NCBI GenBank assembly: GCA_016927115.1
Contig: JAFGNH010000035.1
Location: 1-64,000 of the forward strand
Origin: Anaerolineales bacterium
GTDB lineage: Bacteria; Chloroflexota; Anaerolineae; Anaerolineales; E44-bin32
Length of the DNA: 64,000 nt
Reading direction: 5' to 3'
A program made the translations under genes and the position numbers. A model generated the notes under the pieces. That model was given only the letters and a program-made list of their open reading frames with translations, ran no database searches and was not told the origin of the DNA. Of this stretch, positions 1-8,821 are shown in pieces (within the stretch, counting starts at the first letter, position 1; each line of letters opens with the position of its first letter).

Positions 1-198
1 GACTATTGAATTAAATCATGATGTTCGTGTCAACCAGGGAAAAGCAGCCCCAATAATACCTTATCAGCCGGTTTCCACCGTGCCCGGGCTGCCGCAATTG
101 ACGTTCACGCAGGATTCCCCTGCACCCTGGATTTTCCCACCGTACAACACCGGAAACGGAATCCCGGCCGGATTCCACACCCGGATCCGCCTTTATCG

Positions 199-1782
199 TT
201 ATTCTTCTCCGATTCCTTCCATCGGGAAAACTTCCGGATCTGCGAAAATTTCCGCCGTGTTCGAAACGTGAACAAGGACAAGGCCTTCCGTCAGCTCCTC
301 AAAGGTCGCATATTTGAACTCCCGCCTGTAGAACGAATCGAATATTGCCAGAACCGCACCATTCTCCATCTTTTCATGGAATGCTTCCAGCTGATGGTCA
401 AAATCATCACGTGCTTCCTGCGTGTAGTTATCCTGCTTGATCGGAATGAGGAACGAATTTCGACCTAAAAGGTACACGAGATCGATTTCATTGGTGAGAA
501 TTACGGTGGAAGGATCAAGGTCTCGAAGGAATTCACCTGCTTCGACAGCTCCTTCTGCCCAGCTGTCATAGGCGCTGACATCACGGATTTCTTCCAGTGA
601 ATCACAGGTAAATTGCAGATGGAATCCAAATATAAATACCCACAAAACAAAGCCGGCAATGCCTGCATACCTCCACGGCTTCGCCATAGATATCAGCTCG
701 ACGAACATGCACAGCAGGAAAATGACAAGATAGACATAGACCGGCAGCAAGTAACGGCGATAGGCACTCATTGAAGCATCAAGAAAAGAAGTTGAGAGGA
801 ACACTGTTGCCAGGTAGGCATACATGAAGAGCAGAGAAAAAATCGGTAGAAGCTTATACGACCAGATATGCCCCGGCTCAAAGGCTTGCGTTTTGTATTG
901 GCGATATTTGAAAACCGCATAGCCCAGGGTTAAAACCGCCAGTACAATTATCAGGTGTGAGAAACGCGGACGCCATTCAATCTGGAGTATCTGCGGGATT
1001 AACCAGGATACAACTTCATTACGATAGTTGACCAGCTTCTCAACCGGTATGGGATGATAAGCAAGAGAACGGTTTGTTACGGTTCCCTCCAGCCTTGCAT
1101 TACGTTGAAACCAGAGCAGCGTTGGAAGAATCCCCTCCACCCCAAGTACAACTACCTTCACCAGGCGTTTCTTCCACTCCTCATTTGAAAACACCAATAT
1201 CAGCAAACAGGCAACTGGCAAAACTGCAAGTGAAACGTAACGAAAAAGTGGAAGGATTCCGAGAACCAGTCCAAGCAATAGCAGGCGCCCCCAGGTGTGA
1301 TTGCGTTGATACTCCGCGAGCAGAACGAAGGAAAGCAGCGAAAGAAAGATAAAGCCAGGTTCAGACAGCGCATACGAATGAAACTCTACTGTTCTGTGAA
1401 ATCCAAGAACAGCCACAGCTCCAAGTACTGCTGGCAATTGCTTTTTTGAAAATCGAAAGATTAACCAGCCGACAAGAAAAACATTTCCACAGAAGAAAAA
1501 AGTATTCAAAATCCTGGGCGCAACCAGTTTATCGATCCCCAGAAACATTAAAAGGCTGATACTTGCAGGAAATGCTGGCGGAAAGCCAACGATCGGTTTA
1601 GGGTTACCATAGCCATCAAGACGACTGTAGCCATTACCCAGAACCATGTTTTCTGCGCCCATAATGTAGCGGACTGAGTCTCCCGTGAGAACCATCCCCG
1701 GCCCTGTAACATACAGAATCAATACCATGGCTAAAGCTGCCAATACAGCCAGTAGAATAACAGCATGCCAGTTTCTACTCAT
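199..1782 (-). CDS. GT-C-like polytopic membrane protein (putative glycosyltransferase), copy 1
   Basis: A 527-residue protein with a dozen or so hydrophobic segments and a soluble C-terminal tail of about 100 residues. An N-terminal membrane helix is followed by an extracytoplasmic loop with an acidic residue (GDSVRYIMGAEN). That layout is typical of GT-C enzymes of the ArnT/GT39 kind, which use polyprenyl-phosphate sugars. No family-specific motif fixes the substrate. The start chosen is the ATG at 1782, which has GGGAGGAG 8 bases upstream; a longer TTG-started reading would begin inside that ribosome site. It is a tandem paralogue of the next gene, with the same length and the same SVRY.MGAEN and GNGY signatures. 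It is the last gene seen on this strand. It could instead be a polymerase or ligase of the locus. Confidence 0.75.
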   Translation of the reverse strand: MSRNWHAVILLAVLAALAMVLILYVTGPGMVLTGDSVRYIMGAENMVLGNGYSRLDGYGNPKPIVGFPPAFPASISLLMFLGIDKLVAPRILNTFFFCGNVFLVGWLIFRFSKKQLPAVLGAVAVLGFHRTVEFHSYALSEPGFIFLSLLSFVLLAEYQRNHTWGRLLLLGLVLGILPLFRYVSLAVLPVACLLILVFSNEEWKKRLVKVVVLGVEGILPTLLWFQRNARLEGTVTNRSLAYHPIPVEKLVNYRNEVVSWLIPQILQIEWRPRFSHLIIVLAVLTLGYAVFKYRQYKTQAFEPGHIWSYKLLPIFSLLFMYAYLATVFLSTSFLDASMSAYRRYLLPVYVYLVIFLLCMFVELISMAKPWRYAGIAGFVLWVFIFGFHLQFTCDSLEEIRDVSAYDSWAEGAVEAGEFLRDLDPSTVILTNEIDLVYLLGRNSFLIPIKQDNYTQEARDDFDHQLEAFHEKMENGAVLAIFDSFYRREFKYATFEELTEGLVLVHVSNTAEIFADPEVFPMEGIGEE

Positions 1783-1895
1783 TAAAAACACTCCTCCCAA
1801 ATTCCCGCATCAGCTCTGCAGCAGCAGCGCAATATTAACTCTCGTGATCGAAACATGTAAATGAATACCCGGATCAGGTCAATCATGAAATCGAA

Positions 1896-3476
1896 TCAAG
1901 GAGCATAATCCGGATCCTCAAAGATCTCCACATTAAAAGAGGAATGAACCAGTTCCATTCCGTTTGTCAGTTCTTCATAAGTAGCATAATTATCCTGCAC
2001 AGCCAATTTACCAGACAAAAAAAGCACAGCCCCCTTTTCCATTTTCTCGAAGTAAGCCTGCATCTGTTGAGAATAATCATCTGTTAATTCATTTGTGTAG
2101 TCATTAATCCGAATCGGTATCATAAAAGCATAACGGCCGGTCAGTAAATACACAATATCAATATCATTTGAAATTATTACTGAGGGTTCGGTATCTGCAA
2201 TGTATACCGCCGCATCATCCAACATTTCAACTAATGATCCAAGGCCCCGGTTATTGCGAATATCCCATAATTGCTGCCTGGTCTCGAGAAAATGAAGCCC
2301 AATAATTATCGACCACACACCAGTAATAACGACACCGAAAACACGCCATTTTCCAGGCAGATCAAACAGCACATTGATGCCATCCGCCAGTAGAATCACA
2401 ACAAAGAAGAGAGCTGGAATCAGGTATCGCCGGAACCCTCCAAGAGATGCGTCAAGAAAAGCTGAGGAAAAGAAAAGGATACCAACATAAAGAATCAGAT
2501 ATCCGAAAGAAAAGAGTGGAAGGATCTGATACTTCCAATTCGAAGAGCCTGAATGTGAAGCTCTGTTGATTCGCCTTACCTGATAATAAGCGAAAACGGC
2601 TGCTGCCAGAATAGCGGCAATTGCCAGGTGGGATAATCGCGGCCGCCATTGTGACTGAAAAACAGCTGGAATGAACCAGGAAAGCACTTCATCGACATAA
2701 CCCGCAACCTTGTCCAGCGGTATGGCATGATACGCAAAAGTCCGGTTTGCTGCGGATCCGGTAAGTCTGGCATTATGCAAAAACCAGATAGCAGAAGGCA
2801 GAATCGCTGTTACGGAAAAAAACACTGCTGCCTGTATGCGCTTACGCCATTCCTCATCAAGGAAGAACAGTATCGAAAGGGTTGCCACAGGCAACAGGGC
2901 ACTTCCCAGGTAACGAATAATCGGAATAAAGCCGAACGAAGCAGCCATCAAGATCAGCAGCCATGTTTTCTTCTTTTGAATATATGTAATTAATAAAATA
3001 GTACTGAGCAAGGAAAAGAAAATATAAGGAGATTCAGACATAGTAATTGTGTGATAGCGCAGGCTTTCCACATATCCCATCACCATCAACGACGCCAACC
3101 CAGCAAGGATCGGTTTGTCTGTAACGCGATAAACAAGCCACCCTGTCATGAACACATTGGCAGTATAGAAAAACACCCCCAGAATCCTCGCTGCTGTTAA
3201 TGCTTCCATTCCGGATAGCATGAGCGAGCTCAACAACAATGAATAGCCTGGGGGGAAAACAGAGATGGGTTTAGTCGAGCCATCCCCGGTAAAACGAATG
3301 TAGCCGTTGCCTGCCGTCAGGTTCTCTGCCCCCATTAGATACCGCACTGAATCTGATTTGAGCGTCATTCCCATTCCGGTGGCGTAGAGGATCAGAACCA
3401 ATGCAAACAAGGATATGAATCCGACGCCTATCAAAGCAATCTGATTTCTGCGCACCTGTTGTTTTTCTCCACCCAT
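1896..3476 (-). CDS. GT-C-like polytopic membrane protein, copy 2
   Basis: A 526-residue membrane protein, paralogous to the gene at 199-1782. Both share a first helix ending LILY.TG.GM, the loop signature DSVRY(I/L)MGAEN and the tail region with (E/D)ID(L/I)VYLL. About a dozen membrane segments are followed by a soluble C-terminus. The likely role is transfer or polymerisation of polyprenyl-linked sugars outside the membrane; this is inferred from architecture. The start at 3476 is preferred because GGAAGG lies 8 bases upstream. An upstream ATG at 3518 in the same frame would overlap the end of the GT2 gene. The pair looks like a local duplication at the distal end of the glycan locus. Confidence 0.75.
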   Translation of the reverse strand: MGGEKQQVRRNQIALIGVGFISLFALVLILYATGMGMTLKSDSVRYLMGAENLTAGNGYIRFTGDGSTKPISVFPPGYSLLLSSLMLSGMEALTAARILGVFFYTANVFMTGWLVYRVTDKPILAGLASLMVMGYVESLRYHTITMSESPYIFFSLLSTILLITYIQKKKTWLLILMAASFGFIPIIRYLGSALLPVATLSILFFLDEEWRKRIQAAVFFSVTAILPSAIWFLHNARLTGSAANRTFAYHAIPLDKVAGYVDEVLSWFIPAVFQSQWRPRLSHLAIAAILAAAVFAYYQVRRINRASHSGSSNWKYQILPLFSFGYLILYVGILFFSSAFLDASLGGFRRYLIPALFFVVILLADGINVLFDLPGKWRVFGVVITGVWSIIIGLHFLETRQQLWDIRNNRGLGSLVEMLDDAAVYIADTEPSVIISNDIDIVYLLTGRYAFMIPIRINDYTNELTDDYSQQMQAYFEKMEKGAVLFLSGKLAVQDNYATYEELTNGMELVHSSFNVEIFEDPDYAP

Positions 3477-3504
3477 AAGAATAACCTTCCAAAGGAATAA
3501 TTCC

Positions 3505-4464
3505 TTAATTCCCTTCATAGCGAATCGGCTGCACTTTACGCTTGGATTCTTTGCCCCCCAGATTCCTTCCCAGAGGGTAATAAAATGTTTGCCGCAGCTG
3601 TTCAGTTATCGGTCCAGCATACCGGTATCCTTGATAGGTTCCCCAGAATTGCATCGCCCTGAACCAGAAGATTTCACCGGCTTTTGACAGCAGCTGCTTC
3701 TTCTTCAGTGCGTGCCAGAAATCGCTCATACTATTTGACAGGAACAGACGAAGAAAATCAGTAAAATGGAACTTCTGGCGCGGATCGATGCGCGACAATG
3801 CGATCGCTTCTCTACGATAGCGGTTATACACCCCTTTCGGAGTTTCTTCATGTACATGAATAATCTCGGCGTCTGCCGCATAGCTGATCCCAAACCCTTG
3901 GGAAAAAGCCCATTTTGCCCAATCAAGATCCTCGAGTCCGGGGAGGGATTCATCGTATTGCTTTTCTCTCCACAGATTTGTTCGAACCGCTGCATTTGCA
4001 TTATTGCAGAATGGGTGATTCTGGCGTGTATTCGATTGCTCCGGAAACCACTTGAGGAAAACCTGGTGCTCACTGAATTTCGTTGAAGTTGTCCCGCGCT
4101 GCTTGCCATAAACAAGAGCGATCTCTGGATCCTCAAAGGGAGCAAGAAGGCACTCCAGCCAGTCGGGATACACAGGGTATACATGGGCGCTGGCGAAGAC
4201 GATAAAATCCGCTGTTGCACGCGCACATCCGATATTCAGAGAGCGGCCAAAAGTAAATTCTTCCGGCTTAATCGAAACCAGTTCTACGGGAAAACGGGAA
4301 GCGATGGCGACTGTTGCATCGCTTGAGCCAGAATCAACCAGGATAATCTGGACGTCTTGAACCGTCTGTTCAAGAATACCGGTGAGTAAACGCCCGATAT
4401 GTTTCTCTTCGTTATAAGCTCGAATTACAATAGAACATTGTGGACTCTGCGGCATTATTTTCAC
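3505..4464 (-). CDS. Glycosyltransferase family 2
   Basis: A 319-residue cytosolic inverting glycosyltransferase with a GT-A fold. The N-terminus carries the GT2 core (SIVIRAYNEEKHIGRLL), followed by the nucleotide-contact motif VDSGSSDAT near residue 45. The acceptor-side region GLEDLDWAKWA has the ED pair expected for the catalytic base region. The last 80 residues are basic and likely membrane-associated. The gene overlaps the upstream sulfotransferase by 4 bases, so translation is probably coupled. Donor and acceptor sugars cannot be told from the sequence. Confidence 0.88.
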   Translation of the reverse strand: MKIMPQSPQCSIVIRAYNEEKHIGRLLTGILEQTVQDVQIILVDSGSSDATVAIASRFPVELVSIKPEEFTFGRSLNIGCARATADFIVFASAHVYPVYPDWLECLLAPFEDPEIALVYGKQRGTTSTKFSEHQVFLKWFPEQSNTRQNHPFCNNANAAVRTNLWREKQYDESLPGLEDLDWAKWAFSQGFGISYAADAEIIHVHEETPKGVYNRYRREAIALSRIDPRQKFHFTDFLRLFLSNSMSDFWHALKKKQLLSKAGEIFWFRAMQFWGTYQGYRYAGPITEQLRQTFYYPLGRNLGGKESKRKVQPIRYEGN

Positions 4465-5222
4465 CCTGGTTTCTGCAATAACTCACTGGTGAGCAGATAC
4501 CCCATTTCTTGAAGAGAATCCCCGATCTGATCCTCTATCAAGGAGATCTGATCTTCTGTAAGATTTTTAATATACCGCCCGGCAACGCCCTTATGAAAGT
4601 GCAAATTCGACTGTTCGGTCTTTCTTGCAGTATACCGGCTGACAATCTCCTCGCGAGCTGATTCGGGCACATCGAAGCCGAGATGTTCACATAATCGATC
4701 GAGTTCCCCTCGAGTATCCTGCAAAAGGTCCTCATATCGCACCAGTAACGCCTCAGGCGTGTCCCTCCATTGCCTCCAGCGTGAAATGTTTTCCTTAATC
4801 AGCGGGAGTGTCTTCTCAAGAGTGTTGTATGGAGTAAAAGCGCTGGGAATCCCGCGCTCACGAACCCGTTTGCTGTGATCCATGGTTGACACAATCACAT
4901 CACGCGGATCGCGATAAACATAGGTTGTCAGGACTTTTCTCTTACTGATCCAGCTCTTTACAATTGGTGTTGGTGCGTAGTGAGTCTTAATAACATACTG
5001 CCTGCCAAAAATAATATGGGGATACATAACCAGTAGAAACCTGAAAAAAGTAAGCTTTCCCATATTCACATTGGCTTCCGTCAATAAAAACTTCAATCCA
5101 TAGGCGGTGCGGATTTGACGTGGATCATCCCAGCCGGCTGATATTGCCAGATCGTTGGTCATATTAAAATACCAGGCTGAACCAGCCTTTACCATCCCAG
5201 CCGAGAGAATTACTCCAGGCAT
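4461..5222 (-). CDS. Sulfotransferase (PAPS-dependent), copy 1
   Basis: A 253-residue sulfotransferase-domain protein. The N-terminal LSAGMVKAGSAW is the 5'-phosphosulfate loop (KxGS). YRDPRDVIVSTMDHS is the 3'-phosphate-binding motif, with the conserved Arg and Ser. A C-terminal HKGVAGRYIKNLTEDQ corresponds to the RKGxxGxWK-type PAPS loop. The family moves sulfate from PAPS to a hydroxyl or amine; in this locus a glycan is the likely acceptor. The start at 5222 is chosen because AAGGAG sits 8 bases upstream; a longer open frame to 5267 has no ribosome site. It is one of four sulfotransferases in the locus. Makers of PAPS are not in the window. Confidence 0.85.
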   Translation of the reverse strand: MPGVILSAGMVKAGSAWYFNMTNDLAISAGWDDPRQIRTAYGLKFLLTEANVNMGKLTFFRFLLVMYPHIIFGRQYVIKTHYAPTPIVKSWISKRKVLTTYVYRDPRDVIVSTMDHSKRVRERGIPSAFTPYNTLEKTLPLIKENISRWRQWRDTPEALLVRYEDLLQDTRGELDRLCEHLGFDVPESAREEIVSRYTARKTEQSNLHFHKGVAGRYIKNLTEDQISLIEDQIGDSLQEMGYLLTSELLQKPG

Positions 5223-5313
5223 TTGCACAACTCCTTTACAGTCCACCAGGCCGCATTGAAGGCACATTTTCTCAATCTATTCGCCGGATCACCGGGTATT
5301 TATCTCAAGATCG

Positions 5314-5348
5314 CTCAACCTGAAACACCAAATGACTGTTCAGTTGAG
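5314..5348 (-). repeat. Inverted repeat in the sulfotransferase intergenic gap
   Basis: The 180-base gap between two sulfotransferase genes contains CTCAAC-TGAA paired with TTCA-g-GTTGAG, a ten-pair stem with one bulge. No T tract follows on the minus strand, so it is not a classical terminator. It may be an RNA processing or stability element; the role is unknown. The rest of the gap is AT-rich and could hold a weak internal promoter. Confidence 0.4.
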
Positions 5349-5402
5349 ACCACAATATATACGCTAAAACTGAACCACAGAATAAAGTGCCGTGTCCAAC
5401 TT

Positions 5403-6257
5403 TCACCAATTATTACTCTTCTCATAACCCATCTTGACCAACAGGTCACCAGTACATTTTTTGAATTCCTCGATATTGCGTTCAGAAAAATATTTCCGCC
5501 ACTCGCCTGACGTTCCTTTTCGAAAGGTGTTCGATTTTTCAGGAGCCATCTGTCGTTTTAATATATCTATCATCTGGTTTCGGGAGAGTTTTGCTGTGAA
5601 CCCTCTATTCTCCAGATAATCGAGCATAATGCCTGATTGCGTTTCTCGATCGGAAACCAGCTCTTCAAAACGGATCAAACAAATATCCGGATTATCCAGC
5701 CAACCCATCCAGCGAGCATATCTTTCTCCTACATTCGACATTGCAAATTCACCCTCTGCGTTACCATGAATAGCAAAAGACAGGCGTTCTTCCATATCCG
5801 GGAGATTCATCAAAAAATCATGATGGAATTGGTCAGGGTTAACATCAAGGGCAAAAAATATGCTGGAAACCAGTGCATCTCGCGGATCACGCACAATAAA
5901 ATAATGAGCGATTCGTGGCCCGGATAAGATTTCCCGAAGATCAGGGGTAGCGTAGAAATACCCTGTGCGAATATCTCCCGGAGACAAAGACCTCAGCTCC
6001 TTATGGATCCAGGCAGGATTTGTGGGTTCCCCGTCTGTATAGGGTTTGATGACCATCAGTGTGGTATCAATAAAGGGACCAATTTCTACAAATCCTCGCA
6101 ACATATTAAATAGTAGTTTGGATCCACTTTTCGGTATCGCATTACCGACAATAATCGGAAGCCTGTTGATTTCTGCTTTACCGTAACGCAGGATGTTCCG
6201 AAAACGGTTGGTTTTCCATCGAACTGTCCCGCGCAAATGTATTTGTCCTCGCTGCAT
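5403..6257 (-). CDS. Sulfotransferase, copy 2
   Basis: A 284-residue protein of the sulfotransferase family. NAIPKSGSKLLFNM is the 5'-phosphosulfate loop (PKSGS), FIVRDPRDALVSS is the 3'-phosphate motif, and FRKGTSGEWRKYFSE near the C-terminus is the RKGxxGxW PAPS loop. All three motifs are intact, so it is predicted to be active. It resembles the following sulfotransferase (6290-7153) more than the fourth copy at 11751. It probably sulfates the sugar chain made by the locus, but a protein or lipid acceptor cannot be excluded. Confidence 0.87.
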   Translation of the reverse strand: MQRGQIHLRGTVRWKTNRFRNILRYGKAEINRLPIIVGNAIPKSGSKLLFNMLRGFVEIGPFIDTTLMVIKPYTDGEPTNPAWIHKELRSLSPGDIRTGYFYATPDLREILSGPRIAHYFIVRDPRDALVSSIFFALDVNPDQFHHDFLMNLPDMEERLSFAIHGNAEGEFAMSNVGERYARWMGWLDNPDICLIRFEELVSDRETQSGIMLDYLENRGFTAKLSRNQMIDILKRQMAPEKSNTFRKGTSGEWRKYFSERNIEEFKKCTGDLLVKMGYEKSNNW

Positions 6258-6289
6258 GCTTATAACCTCTCAGGATAATAAGAAACCGA

Positions 6290-7153
6290 TTACCAGTCCT
6301 GGTCAGTCTCATACCCTAACTCTACCAGAAGTGCACCCGCTTTTTCTTTGAAAAGGTTTTTGTGTTCTTCAGTAAAATGATTCCGCCACCCGCCCGTTTT
6401 GCCTTCGCGATAGGTTGGGGATCTGGAGGGCTGGATGGAAGTATGGATCCGCTCCAGCCATTTTTCTTCGGAGTGCTCCTGAGTGCCGGCAGCAGCGAGA
6501 AAGTGCTGCAGAATCCTTCGCAGTGTATTCTCCCGGTCTTTTATCAGATCTTCGAATTTAATACTCAGCACACCCATTGCGTTCACCCACCCCAGGTAGG
6601 GTTTATAACGCTCCGCAATGCCTGGAAACTCAACATCACTTTCCGGTAAACCCAGAATACTCGTCGTTATCCGTTCCTCATCTGTGTGAAGCACGTTCTG
6701 ATAGTACTCGTGGTGAACATGGTCCAGTGCCATATTCGTGACATAGAAGGCATGAGATACCACAACATCGCGGGGATCGCGATATATGAAGTAGTTCACA
6801 ATTTCGGGTTTTAACAGGCGGTCTGCCAGATCACGGGTGTGGAAGAGATGGCCGGACCAGATTTCCCCCGGCTGCATTTTATGCAGGTCCTGCAGAATTT
6901 CCTGATCAGACCGCTTCCTCCCCGTATCATTCTCGAATGTGGGAATGACATCCCTGCTCCAGTCGATGTAACCGCTGAGTCCCGCCCAGGCCTGGAAAAC
7001 CTGACGCATCAGGTTTGTGCCACTCTTGGGAAAGGAATTACTGAAGATGATCGGCAGGCCTTTCCTTTGCTCCCGGCCATCGATAACATTCCGGAGCAGT
7101 CGGGAACCATACCGGCTTGCGAGCCAGATTTTATTTTTAAAAGATTGCTTCAT
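6290..7153 (-). CDS. Sulfotransferase, copy 3
   Basis: A 287-residue sulfotransferase. SFPKSGTNLMRQ is the canonical PKSGT 5'-phosphosulfate loop, YRDPRDVVVSHAF is the 3'-phosphate site, and YREGKTGGWRNHFTEEH is the C-terminal PAPS loop. Its C-terminus (LLVELGYETDQDW) matches the LLVKMGYEKSNNW end of the neighbour at 5403, which suggests duplication followed by divergence. It lies 32 bases upstream of copy 2 in the same direction. The acceptor is unknown. Confidence 0.88.
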   Translation of the reverse strand: MKQSFKNKIWLASRYGSRLLRNVIDGREQRKGLPIIFSNSFPKSGTNLMRQVFQAWAGLSGYIDWSRDVIPTFENDTGRKRSDQEILQDLHKMQPGEIWSGHLFHTRDLADRLLKPEIVNYFIYRDPRDVVVSHAFYVTNMALDHVHHEYYQNVLHTDEERITTSILGLPESDVEFPGIAERYKPYLGWVNAMGVLSIKFEDLIKDRENTLRRILQHFLAAAGTQEHSEEKWLERIHTSIQPSRSPTYREGKTGGWRNHFTEEHKNLFKEKAGALLVELGYETDQDW

Positions 7154-7174
7154 ACCTTTACCTCACTCACGTTT

Positions 7175-8821
7175 TCAGATACCGGAGAAATCTCTGGGTG
7201 AAGGATAACGAAACGAACCCGAACGCAGGATACCGTCCTGAAGTACTTCCATCAATGCATTTTCTGAGGTTTGTAAAAGGTCCATATCAAACGGTTTCAG
7301 AATGATCTGTCCCCGGGCATGTTTCTGCTGCCTGAGAAATGGAGAAAAGTCCAATGAAACATAGGCCAGGTGGAAATACATAAAACGGCGGGCTTCTTTC
7401 AGATAGCTGTCCGACCACTCGATATCATGATCTGCAAGGAAATCCTCCAGAGTAAACCGGTACGCCTCAACCGAGTCCGGCAGGAGTACTGTCGGGTAAT
7501 GAGAATATCTGGACTGTCCGCCGCAAAGCACTGGTTTTCCAAGCAGGGAAGCTTCCAGTCCAATGGATGAGTTATAGACCATTACAAACTTCGCCCGCTG
7601 AATCAACTCATACGAATTGAGGTAATCATCCGGCCCAATGAAAAGGATGTTTTCGCAGCCGGTATTACAGTATTTCCTGACTCGTTCCTCGACAGTTTCC
7701 CGGCTTTCCTTATTCCGCCGCAGTTCATCTGGATGAGCACGGATAATAAACAGGGTCTCGGGATGCCGCTTTGCCCGCTGAAGTATATCTTCCAGCCAGG
7801 CGAACATATCCTCAAACAGGACATTCGCATGGATCTGACTGGTATCAAAAATTACATTGGTGAAAACGACCACCATCTGCTTACAGGCTTCGATTCGGGT
7901 TGTAAGTTCTTTGCCAAGCTGCTTTATCTCCGGCCAGAAGCGAATCCCGGCCATGCTGAAATCACCCTTGAATCGCCTGGAAAGATAGAGGTCCAGAATA
8001 CGCTCATCCTCTGCGGAGAGCTGGAAGGTTTTTGGAATGTCCATCCTGTAAGCTGTTGCGTGGTCATGAGAGAAAAAGGAGGTAAACGGTAATGCACTGA
8101 CTTCATGTGTCACGACCGGGATCTGTTTCTCCAGACAGATATGGCGGACGACGGCTTCAGGGAAGCTGACTCCGTTGAATATCACTACAGCTGCCGGTGA
8201 CACTCTTGCGGCATACTCCTTAAAGTACTGTGCCACATTCCCGGCTGACAGCAGGAATTTCCGCATCAGAGACCGGGTGGGTTCATCATCCACCAGGTTG
8301 TGCCGTCCAAGCGCCCAGCGAAGGCTCGGCAGACACAGCTCTCCCAGGTGAATACCTTCCCACTCATATTGTTTGAGTTTTTCTATAGAAAGCCCTTCGA
8401 GTTCCTTCTCAAACCCTGGTGACTGCCAGCGTATCCTGTCTGCCAGGCCTTCCGGGAACAGACGGTCGCTCAACTTCATGCAGCTCCCACAATCAGGTTT
8501 CTCCCGCGGAACATCTGCGCCTGATTTCAGGCGTGCACCAATCTGACAGTGCAGCATACCGGCGGTACATACCAGGTAGCGTACCGGGATCTCACTGGTC
8601 CGCATTCCCCAGGAAGTGATCAGGCTGAATGCCGCATTCTGACTCAACCGGTTAATTCTGGAGGATGCGTTAAAAAACACTACCGGACCGGCCTGCCCGT
8701 GCGGTACCCTTGATACCAGGCTCCGGTTTATCTGCCGGACCCGGCGGTACAGCGAAAGATCTTCCAGCCGGCGGGTAAACCTTATCCATGCAGAACGGAC
8801 TTTCCTAACGAGTATCTTCAC
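7175..8821 (-). CDS. Capsule-polysaccharide-type transferase with N-terminal cysteine cluster
   Basis: A 548-residue protein whose C-terminal half has features of capsule polysaccharide biosynthesis proteins (KpsS/KpsC-like, GT-B fold). These include VVVFTNVIFDTSQIHA, a FIIRAHPDELR strand, and VMVYNSSIGLEASLLGKPVL, the usual donor-binding block. The N-terminal half has four cysteines (C85, C92, C111, C114) in a C-x6-C-x18-C-x2-C arrangement that could bind metal. The start is GTG at 8821, 17 bases inside the end of the upstream NeuB gene. The gene at 22523-24154 shares the C-terminal architecture. The activity is inferred: a glycosyl or glycerophosphate-type transferase acting on the capsule linker or chain. 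Confidence 0.7.
   Translation of the reverse strand: MKILVRKVRSAWIRFTRRLEDLSLYRRVRQINRSLVSRVPHGQAGPVVFFNASSRINRLSQNAAFSLITSWGMRTSEIPVRYLVCTAGMLHCQIGARLKSGADVPREKPDCGSCMKLSDRLFPEGLADRIRWQSPGFEKELEGLSIEKLKQYEWEGIHLGELCLPSLRWALGRHNLVDDEPTRSLMRKFLLSAGNVAQYFKEYAARVSPAAVVIFNGVSFPEAVVRHICLEKQIPVVTHEVSALPFTSFFSHDHATAYRMDIPKTFQLSAEDERILDLYLSRRFKGDFSMAGIRFWPEIKQLGKELTTRIEACKQMVVVFTNVIFDTSQIHANVLFEDMFAWLEDILQRAKRHPETLFIIRAHPDELRRNKESRETVEERVRKYCNTGCENILFIGPDDYLNSYELIQRAKFVMVYNSSIGLEASLLGKPVLCGGQSRYSHYPTVLLPDSVEAYRFTLEDFLADHDIEWSDSYLKEARRFMYFHLAYVSLDFSPFLRQQKHARGQIILKPFDMDLLQTSENALMEVLQDGILRSGSFRYPSPRDFSGI

Noticed and set aside
64-198. Possible short coding tail after the membrane gene near the left edge (minus strand)
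   Set aside because: There is an open stretch of about 40 codons but no convincing start, ribosome site or family match, so I leave 1-198 as unassigned.
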